From: Ruminiclostridium sp.
GTDB lineage: Bacteria > Bacillota > Clostridia > Oscillospirales > Ruminococcaceae
Direction: 5' to 3'
DNA: 45,131 nt
Assembly (NCBI GenBank): GCA_024682455.1
Contig: JAIKZF010000023.1
Coordinates: 1-45,131 of the forward strand
Shown: piece by piece, positions 38,984 through 45,131 of the stretch
Position numbering within the stretch: position 1 is the stretch's first letter
Layout: the number at the start of each line of letters is the position of its first letter
Notes under the pieces: generated by a model
The model's input: the letters and a program-made list of their open reading frames with translations, nothing else
What the model was told of the DNA's origin: nothing
Database searches by the model: none
Made by a program: the position numbers and the translations under genes

Positions 38984-39747
38984 TGAAGAGCTCCGCCGGG
39001 AAATTTGACCCTTCCGTGCGCCTTGAGGATATGTGCGTGCTTGCGGAAAAGCGGGGGAGACCCGTTTATTCGTCGTTCCTGAACGAGCGCGAGCAGTACG
39101 AGGCCGAGAAGCTCCTCGGCAGCCGACGCGGTATAAGCATAGAGCTCTGGGGAGGCGACAGCGCGTGCGTCAGGCGTATGCTGTGCGTCGCGCTGGACTT
39201 TGCCGGTATCGCGAGAGAGGACTTTCCGATATACCCGCTGACGCTCTCATTCCGCAGAGCGGACAAGCCGGGACACCGCGATTTTCTCGGAGCCTTTATG
39301 GGGCTCGGGATAGAGCGCGAGACTGTCGGGGATATATTCATAGGCGAGGGTACAGCCGCGGTGTTCTGCACAAAAACTGCGCGGGATATGATAACCGACT
39401 GCGTCACAGCTGTCGGCAGGATAGGGGTATCCGTGTCGGACGGACTGACCGCCGATGCGAAGGAAATGATAAGACCCGCGGAGATGAAGGATAAGATCAT
39501 AAATGCAGCGTCATTAAGAGCGGATTGTATCGTCGGCGGTATTACCGGTCTATCACGGGAAAAGTCGGCTGAGCTGATCCGCTCGGGTAATTTTACGCTC
39601 AATTACGCTGAATGTCTTGACATCAGCGGAAAGATAGAAACGGGGAGCATACTGACTATACGGGGATACGGCAAGTTCCTTGTGACGGATGACATCTCCG
39701 AGACCAAAAAAGGAAGAATAAGGATAACAATTAAACAGTATATCTGA
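38983..39747 (+). CDS. ylmH: YlmH-like S4-domain RNA-binding protein
   Basis: 254 aa. Seen: an N-terminal domain containing SFLNEREQYEAEKLL and the middle GDIFIGEGTAAVFCT, then a C-terminal S4 RNA-binding domain (about 180-250) with SLRADCIVGGITGLSREKSAELIRSGNFTLNY and TIRGYGKFLV. In Bacillus, YlmH lies in the same place between the sepF region and divIVA and is linked to rescue of stalled 50S subunits. The Bacillus ylmG gene, between sepF and ylmH, is missing here. Confidence 0.92.
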   Translation: MKSSAGKFDPSVRLEDMCVLAEKRGRPVYSSFLNEREQYEAEKLLGSRRGISIELWGGDSACVRRMLCVALDFAGIAREDFPIYPLTLSFRRADKPGHRDFLGAFMGLGIERETVGDIFIGEGTAAVFCTKTARDMITDCVTAVGRIGVSVSDGLTADAKEMIRPAEMKDKIINAASLRADCIVGGITGLSREKSAELIRSGNFTLNYAECLDISGKIETGSILTIRGYGKFLVTDDISETKKGRIRITIKQYI

Positions 39748-39784
39748 CCGCAGAAAGAAAAAGAGCGGAAGAACGGAGGATAAC

Positions 39785-40840
39785 ATGGATATCAACAGCA
39801 TAATCGACAGAAGCTTCACCGAGGCTATGAGAGGCTATAAGAAGGAAGAAGTGGACGAGGTACTCGGCGATATAGCGCGTGAGTTCTCGCAGCTCAAGAA
39901 AGAGAATGCCGACCTCGAAAAGAAGCTGCAGGTCTGCGCTGACAAGATAAGAGAATACCGTGAGGACGAGGACGCGCTGAAAGACGCGCTGCTCGGGGCT
40001 CAGAAGGCGGGTAAGGCCGTGCTTTCCGAGGCCAACGAAAAGGCTGCCGGCATAATCAAGGAAGCCGAGGATAACGCAGCCGACAGACGCCAGGAAGCCG
40101 ACGACTATGTTGCTGACAGAAAGGCTGAGGCGGAGAAGATAATCAGCGATGCTCTCGCCGAGAAAAAGCGCATCGAGGAAGAGGCGCAGAAGGCAAAGGA
40201 CGATATCCACGCCCAGATGGTGATACAGACAGAGCTTGACAAGGAAGTGCTTGACCGCACCAAGCGCGAGGCGGAGGATTTCAGAACGCGCATAATCGTC
40301 GAGTATCAGAACCATATCGAGTTCATTAAGAAGATACCCGAGGCTTGCTTCAACGAGTTTGTTGTTGAAAACTCGGCCAACCATAACAGCAATACTCTGC
40401 GTGAGCTCATCGCAGCGCAGCAGGGAGTTCAGGCACCTGTGATACCGGAGATCAAGGAAGAGAAGATAACCGAGGAAGCTCCCGAGGAAAGGGATTCCGA
40501 TGTCAAGGTGGTCGAGTCGATATCCGGCATCGAGGTCAGCGGGACCGAGAACACGGAAGATGAGGAGATAGAGGAGCAGAATGAGTATGAGGCTGCTCCG
40601 GAGGAGGAAGACGATCAGGAGTCCGAATTTGAGGAAAACTCAGGCTCCTCGGGAAGCTTCACCGTCGAGAACGCGTTCGGCGACGATGACGACGAAGGCG
40701 ATGATAGCCTTGAGCTGCCCGATTTTCTGAGCTCGCGCCCGACAAGAACTCCCAACGGCAATTCAAAGTACGACAAGCTCGAATTCGGCAGCAACAATAA
40801 TGACAACAGAAACGGCAGCCATAAGAAAAAGAGAAGATAA
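39785..40840 (+). CDS. divIVA: DivIVA-family polar/septal scaffold protein
   Basis: 351 aa, about twice the Bacillus protein. Seen: the N-terminal membrane-curvature domain with INSIIDRSFTEAMRGYKKEEVDEVLGDI, a long coiled coil at about 35-200 with a heptad pattern, then an acidic, probably disordered tail of about 130 residues (runs of Glu/Asp) ending in the basic stretch KKKRR. DivIVA recruits division and cell-wall or sporulation proteins to curved membrane; the extra tail suggests additional partners. GGAGG precedes the ATG. Confidence 0.93.
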   Translation: MDINSIIDRSFTEAMRGYKKEEVDEVLGDIAREFSQLKKENADLEKKLQVCADKIREYREDEDALKDALLGAQKAGKAVLSEANEKAAGIIKEAEDNAADRRQEADDYVADRKAEAEKIISDALAEKKRIEEEAQKAKDDIHAQMVIQTELDKEVLDRTKREAEDFRTRIIVEYQNHIEFIKKIPEACFNEFVVENSANHNSNTLRELIAAQQGVQAPVIPEIKEEKITEEAPEERDSDVKVVESISGIEVSGTENTEDEEIEEQNEYEAAPEEEDDQESEFEENSGSSGSFTVENAFGDDDDEGDDSLELPDFLSSRPTRTPNGNSKYDKLEFGSNNNDNRNGSHKKKRR

Positions 40841-40908
40841 AGAAATATCAAAGCTAACGATAAGCACCCCGACGGGTGCCGGTCATAATAATGAAAGGAC
40901 AAAAAGAA

Positions 40909-43710
40909 ATGGCACAGGATCTTAACGAAACGCTCAATCTCCCGCAGACCGGTTTTCCGATGCGCGGAAATCTTCCTGCGAGGGAGCCGGGCTGGCTCGA
41001 ACAGTGGGAAAAGGACAGAGTTTATTATGAGCTTCAGAAGAAGAACGAGGGTCTTCCGAAGTTCATTCTGCATGACGGACCTCCCTACGCAAACGGCGAT
41101 ATCCACATGGGTACGGCGCTGAACAAGATCTTAAAGGATATAATCGTAAAGTATAAGTCTATGACAGGCTATCAGGCTCCGTATGTTCCGGGCTGGGACT
41201 GCCACGGACTGCCGATAGAATTGAAGGCTCTCAAGCAGATAGGCAAGGAGAGCAGCGCGTCGAGCATCGACCCTGTTGAGCTCCGCAAATGCTGCCGCGA
41301 TTTCGCGCTTTCCTGCCTTGATGACCAGAAGAAGCAGTTTAAGCGCCTCGGCGTATGGGGAGATTTCGACGATCCGTACCTTACCATAAAGCCCGAATTT
41401 GAGGCAAAGCAGGTCGAGGTGTTCGGAAAAATGGCTGCAAAGGGACTTATGTACAAGGGCCTTAAGCCCGTGTACTGGTGCGCGGACTGCAACACCGCCC
41501 TCGCGGAAGCCGAGATCGAGTATCAGGACGACGACTGCCATTCCATATATGTAAAGTTCCCGCTCACCGACGGGAAGGGCAGGTTCGACAGCCTCGGGAT
41601 AGATCTTTCTAAGGCTTCGGTAGTTATCTGGACGACGACCACCTGGACGCTGCCAGGAAACCTCGCTATCTGCCTCGGACCAAACTATGAATACACCTTC
41701 GTTCACATCGAGGACGAGAACAGCCGCTCGAACGGCGAATACCTGCTCATGGCGACGGAGCTCGTTTCCACGGTAATGGACGCGGTAAAGATAAGCAAGT
41801 ACTCCACCGTAGGTTCGTTTACCGGAAAGGAGCTTGAATTCGTTGAGACGCGTCACCCGTTCATGGGAAGAAAGTCTCCGCTCATCGTCGGCGACCACGT
41901 AACTCTCGACAGCGGTACCGGCTGCGTTCATACGGCGCCGGGCTTCGGTCTGGAGGACTTTGAGGTATGCAGCAGCTACAAGGGAATGTTCAATATCGTC
42001 GTTCCCGTAGACAGCAAGGGCATACTCACCGAGGAAGCCGGAAAGTTCAAGGGACTCACCACCGACCAGGCGAACAAGGAGATAGCGAAGGATCTTGACG
42101 AGACCAACTCGCTTCTTGCCATAGAGAAGATAGTCCACCCCTATCCTCATTGCTGGCGCTGCCACAAACCGATAATATACCGCGCTACCGAGCAGTGGTT
42201 CTGCTCCGTGGACAAGTTCGCGGACGACGCGGTTAAGGCTATAAACGAGGTCAACTGGATACCCGGCTGGGGCGCGGAGCGTATCACGAACATGGTGCGC
42301 GACAGAAGCGACTGGTGCATCTCCCGTCAGAGACGCTGGGGCGTTCCGATACCGATACTGTACTGCAAGAAGTGCGGCAAGCCGATCGTGAACGATGAGA
42401 CCATAAAGGCGATATCCGACCTGTTCCGCAAGGAAAGCTCGGACGCATGGTACGCGAAGGATCCCGCGGAATTCATCCCCGCAAGCGTAAAGTGCGACTG
42501 CGGCTGCGGCGAGTTCACAAAGGAAATGGATATATTCGACGTCTGGTTCGATTCCGGCTGCACATGGGCTGCTGTAATGGACGAGAGGGAGGAGCTCTCC
42601 TCGCCCGCGGATATGTATCTTGAGGGCTGTGACCAGTACAGAGGCTGGTTCCAGAGCTCGCTGCTCACCTCGGTGGCAACGACGGGTCACGCTCCTTATA
42701 AATCCGTCTGCACCCACGGCTGGATAGTTGACGGAAAGGGCGAGAAGATGTCTAAGTCCAAGGGCAACTACATCGTACCCGAGGAAGTCATAAAGCAGTA
42801 CGGCGCCGACGTGCTCCGTCTGTGGGTCACCTCTCTCGATTTCCACAGCGATATCAGAGTATCGCAGGATATCCTCAAGCAGCTCTCCGAGACCTACCGC
42901 AAAATAAGGAACACGGCGAGATTTATCCTCGGCAACCTGTGCAACGGCAAGGGCTTCGACCCCGATAAGGACTGCGTGGCATTCGACAAGCTGACTGAGA
43001 TCGACAAGTGGGCGCTCACCAAGTATGACGAGCTTATCGGCAAGGTGCAGACAGCCTATGACGATATGGATTACTTCCACGCTTATCACGCGATAAACAG
43101 CTTCTGCGTTGTTGATATGTCGAACTTCTACCTCGATATCATCAAGGACAGGCTTTACTGCGAGAAGGAAGACAGCGAGGACCGCAGAGCCGCTCAGACA
43201 GCGATGTATGTTATACTCAGCGGACTTACAAGACTTGTGGCGCCTATCCTCACGTTCACGGCGGACGAGATCTGGAAGGAGCTCCCCAAGAGCTCGAAGG
43301 ACGATCCGAGAAACGTAGTATTCAATCGTATGCCCGAAAAGACAGGCGTTTCGATAGATACCACCAAGTGGGACAGAATACACGCGATAAGGGACGATGT
43401 CCTGACCGCGCTGGAGAAGAAGCGTAACGAAAAGCTCATAGGCAAGTCTCTTGAGGCCAAGGTGATACTCCACACAGCCGACGACCTCAGCGATATCCTC
43501 CCCGAGCTCGCGACGGCGTTCATAGTTTCGCAGGTCGAGACCGACAAGAACGGCGAGGGCGAGTTCAAGGGCAGCGTGGACGGCCTGACGATCACGGTCG
43601 TAAAGGCAGAGGGCGAGAAGTGCGAGCGCTGCTGGACATATTCCGCATACGTCGGAACGAATCCCGCGCACCCGAATCTCTGCGAGCGCTGCTGCAAGGC
43701 GATAGATTAA
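40909..43710 (+). CDS. ileS: isoleucyl-tRNA synthetase
   Basis: Charges tRNA-Ile (933 aa from ATG 40909, with AAAGGAC 8 nt upstream; the ORF-track start at 40876 is too early). Seen: the HIGH-type motif GPPYANGDIHMGTALNK (HMGT), the editing domain in the middle third with the TTTWTLPGNLA stretch, KMSKS in GEKMSKSKGN, and a C-terminal zinc finger CERCWTY...CERCC. The zinc finger and motifs indicate bacterial type 1 IleRS. The upstream gap is only 68 nt and contains a small GCACCC/GGGTGC hairpin but no T-box. Confidence 0.98.
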   Translation: MAQDLNETLNLPQTGFPMRGNLPAREPGWLEQWEKDRVYYELQKKNEGLPKFILHDGPPYANGDIHMGTALNKILKDIIVKYKSMTGYQAPYVPGWDCHGLPIELKALKQIGKESSASSIDPVELRKCCRDFALSCLDDQKKQFKRLGVWGDFDDPYLTIKPEFEAKQVEVFGKMAAKGLMYKGLKPVYWCADCNTALAEAEIEYQDDDCHSIYVKFPLTDGKGRFDSLGIDLSKASVVIWTTTTWTLPGNLAICLGPNYEYTFVHIEDENSRSNGEYLLMATELVSTVMDAVKISKYSTVGSFTGKELEFVETRHPFMGRKSPLIVGDHVTLDSGTGCVHTAPGFGLEDFEVCSSYKGMFNIVVPVDSKGILTEEAGKFKGLTTDQANKEIAKDLDETNSLLAIEKIVHPYPHCWRCHKPIIYRATEQWFCSVDKFADDAVKAINEVNWIPGWGAERITNMVRDRSDWCISRQRRWGVPIPILYCKKCGKPIVNDETIKAISDLFRKESSDAWYAKDPAEFIPASVKCDCGCGEFTKEMDIFDVWFDSGCTWAAVMDEREELSSPADMYLEGCDQYRGWFQSSLLTSVATTGHAPYKSVCTHGWIVDGKGEKMSKSKGNYIVPEEVIKQYGADVLRLWVTSLDFHSDIRVSQDILKQLSETYRKIRNTARFILGNLCNGKGFDPDKDCVAFDKLTEIDKWALTKYDELIGKVQTAYDDMDYFHAYHAINSFCVVDMSNFYLDIIKDRLYCEKEDSEDRRAAQTAMYVILSGLTRLVAPILTFTADEIWKELPKSSKDDPRNVVFNRMPEKTGVSIDTTKWDRIHAIRDDVLTALEKKRNEKLIGKSLEAKVILHTADDLSDILPELATAFIVSQVETDKNGEGEFKGSVDGLTITVVKAEGEKCERCWTYSAYVGTNPAHPNLCERCCKAID

Positions 43711-43718
43711 GAATATAC

Positions 43719-43776
43719 AGAGCCGTGCTTATATCGGTGCTCCGGTGAATTCCGGAGCATCGGTGTGTATGGCTCT
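43719..43776 (+). other. two-tier hairpin between ileS and lspA
   Basis: Outer AGAGCC (43719-43724) pairs with GGCTCT (43771-43776); inner TGCTCCGG (43738-43745) pairs with CCGGAGCA (43752-43759). No T run follows, so it is an mRNA structure rather than a terminator; it ends 22 nt before the lspA TTG. Confidence 0.5.
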
Positions 43777-43798
43777 GCACTATATAACGGAGATTGTT

Positions 43799-44386
43799 TT
43801 GGAAAAAAGATCGTTTGTGTACTATATCGTGTCGGTCGTCATAAGTCTGGCGCTGGCGGGTATAGACCAATTCACAAAGTATCTCGCGGTAGAGTATGTC
43901 AAGCCTGTCAACTCGATCTCGCTGCTGAAATCCGGCGATACCGAGTGGCTGTGCCTTACCTACTGCGAGAATACGGGAATGTCCTTCAGTATGCTTGAGG
44001 GGCAGACGCTCCTGCTTATCCTCTTGCCGGTGCTGCTTATCGCGGCGATAGAATGGTATATTTTCTCCGGCAGGGCAAAACGCCTCGATGTCATGATCGC
44101 AGCCGCCGTCATAGCTGGCGGAGGCTTCGGCAACCTTATCGACCGCGCGTTTCAGGGATATGTGGTAGATTTCATAGATGTGCGTATCATAAACTTCGCG
44201 ATATTCAATTTTGCCGATATCTGCGCGGTATGCGGAGGGATCTACTTCTGTATAGTTCTTATCTTCGAGGAACACAAGGAGGATAAGAAGAAAAAGAACG
44301 TGAAGAACGATAACGTTCAGGATACCGGGGAGTCCGGCGTTCACAGCGAGGAACAGGGCGGTGAGCAGTCCGATGAGAACGCTTGA
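43799..44386 (+). CDS. lspA: lipoprotein signal peptidase
   Basis: Aspartyl protease that cleaves prolipoprotein signal peptides (195 aa from the TTG at 43799, with CGGAG upstream; the ORF-track start lies within the hairpin region). Seen: four TM helices; DQFTKYL in the first part, ENTGMSFSML, the catalytic Asp motif GNLIDRAFQGYVVDFIDV, and the second catalytic Asp in FNFADICAVCG. A Lys/Glu-rich C-terminal tail of about 40 residues is longer than usual. It can process the two lipoproteins predicted in this window. Overlaps rluD by 14 nt. Confidence 0.95.
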   Translation: MEKRSFVYYIVSVVISLALAGIDQFTKYLAVEYVKPVNSISLLKSGDTEWLCLTYCENTGMSFSMLEGQTLLLILLPVLLIAAIEWYIFSGRAKRLDVMIAAAVIAGGGFGNLIDRAFQGYVVDFIDVRIINFAIFNFADICAVCGGIYFCIVLIFEEHKEDKKKKNVKNDNVQDTGESGVHSEEQGGEQSDENA

Positions 44387-45131
44387 ATTCATCGCGGAGA
44401 GCGACGGCGAACGTATCGACAAGGCCGTCACAGCCGCGTCCGACGGCGAGATCACGCGCTCTTACGCCGCGGTGCTGATATGGAACGGCGGCTGTAAGGT
44501 GAACGGCGTTGTTGTCCCGAAAAACTACAAGCTCAAAGCGGGCGACAGCGTATGTATGGAGCTGCCCGAGCCGAAGAGCGCGGAGATACTTCCGGAGGAT
44601 ATCCCTCTGGATATCGTGTACGAGGATAATGACCTTCTTATAGTGAACAAGCCGAAGGGTATGGTGGTACACCCCGCCCACAGTCATTATTCCGGCACTC
44701 TCGTGAACGCGCTGATGTATCACTGCGGAGACAGCCTTTCCGGCATAAACGGAGAGGCGCGTCCTGGCATAGTGCACCGCATAGATATGAACACCAGCGG
44801 ACTTCTGATAGTTGCGAAAAGCGACGCCGCGCACCGAGGGCTTGCCGAACAGATAAGCGTGCACAGCTTCAAGCGTGAATACGAAGCTGTGGTTTGCGGC
44901 AATATAAAGGACGACGGCACGGTGAACGCTCCCATAGGGCGGAGCAAGGCGGACAGGAAGAAAATGGCTGTCACCGCCGAAAACAGCCGTGAGGCGATAA
45001 CCCATTACAGCGTTATCCGCAATTACAGCGCCTATACTCATCTCAGGCTAAGGCTCGAAACGGGCAGAACTCATCAGTTACGCGTTCACATGGCGTACAT
45101 CGGTCACCCGGTCGCGGGCGACGAGGTGTAC
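44373..45131 (+). CDS. RluA/RluD family pseudouridine synthase, 3' end cut by window
   Basis: First 253 residues, still in frame at the window edge, so it is absent from the ORF track. Seen: an N-terminal S4 domain (ERIDKAVTAASDGEITRSYAAVLI), then the synthase core with the catalytic motif RPGIVHRIDMNTSGLLIVAKS near residue 130 (HRLDxxTSG, with Ile for Leu), followed by FKREYEAVV and LETGRTHQLRVHMAYIGHPVAGDEVY. It modifies uridines in rRNA or tRNA; the exact site (RluD-like, 23S) is inferred from family and from its usual place after lspA. Start ATG inside the lspA end. Confidence 0.93.
   Translation, partial: MRTLEFIAESDGERIDKAVTAASDGEITRSYAAVLIWNGGCKVNGVVVPKNYKLKAGDSVCMELPEPKSAEILPEDIPLDIVYEDNDLLIVNKPKGMVVHPAHSHYSGTLVNALMYHCGDSLSGINGEARPGIVHRIDMNTSGLLIVAKSDAAHRGLAEQISVHSFKREYEAVVCGNIKDDGTVNAPIGRSKADRKKMAVTAENSREAITHYSVIRNYSAYTHLRLRLETGRTHQLRVHMAYIGHPVAGDEVY

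Noticed and set aside
40841-40908. T-box or other leader control of ileS
   Set aside because: The gap to divIVA is only 68 nt; it has one 6-bp hairpin and no T-box sequence or terminator.
41131-43671. 846-aa minus-strand ORF opposite ileS
   Set aside because: Antisense shadow of ileS, with composition rich in Leu/Val/Arg/Tyr and no recognisable domain.
1-45131. CRISPR array, prophage, transposase, tRNA or rRNA genes
   Set aside because: No regularly spaced repeats, no recombinase or phage protein and no tRNA-like or rRNA sequence recognised on reading through the window.

Overview
The window is a gene-dense stretch of a low-to-moderate GC Gram-positive chromosome. It is most likely from an endospore-forming member of the Clostridia, of the Oscillospiraceae/Ruminococcus type. 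This rests on gene content and order: SpoVT, BofA-like and SpoIVFB-like sporulation proteins, the Bacillus-like order miaB-ricA-mutS-mutL-miaA-hfq, and the ylmE-sepF-ylmH-divIVA-ileS-lspA-rluD division block. Heavy use of ATA codons, TTG/GTG starts and extended -10 (TGnTATAAT) promoters fits this. The genus is inference; no rRNA or tRNA gene is present to confirm it.

Layout. (1) 1-7.5 kb is a signalling and stress region: two membrane-bound GGDEF diguanylate cyclases facing each other across a shared terminator, a small heat-shock protein under a CIRCE-overlapped promoter, a large secreted lipoprotein, and a membrane-anchored HD-GYP c-di-GMP phosphodiesterase. (2) 7.5-12 kb, minus strand, holds spoVT and a single-chain purL. 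A 177-bp, highly self-complementary block bounded by near-direct repeats lies upstream of purL. (3) 12.3-13.6 kb is a compact yaaL-bofA-(small TM protein)-spoIVFB-like operon, probably for pro-sigma-K processing. (4) 13.6-16.9 kb holds small membrane proteins around a TIGR03960-type radical SAM protein and its DUF2344 partner. (5) 16.9-22.3 kb holds a long structured leader, rplS, signal peptidase I, rbgA, rnhB, yraN, thrC and a metallophosphoesterase, mostly with overlapping starts and stops. (6) 22.4-25.7 kb is tig-clpP-clpX. (7) 25.7-27.1 kb holds a YjfB-like small protein, a VanZ-like protein and the long-form hibernation factor. (8) 27.3-36.5 kb is the miaB/ricA/mutS/mutL/miaA/hfq block, with three accessory genes inserted (a lipoprotein, a membrane protein and a Cys-rich DUF3795 protein). 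(9) 36.5-45.1 kb is a HlyD-like adaptor, ylmE, sepF, ylmH, divIVA, ileS, lspA and the start of rluD, cut by the window edge.

Most genes are housekeeping and recognisable. The parts that may be new are RNA- or DNA-level structures (the rplS leader, the block at 12091-12267, and operator-like palindromes near a diguanylate cyclase promoter and inside the miaB promoter) and the minimal sporulation protease operon. I see no tRNA, rRNA, CRISPR array, transposase or phage gene. Base-pairing and promoter statements are hand readings of the sequence, not computed folds.
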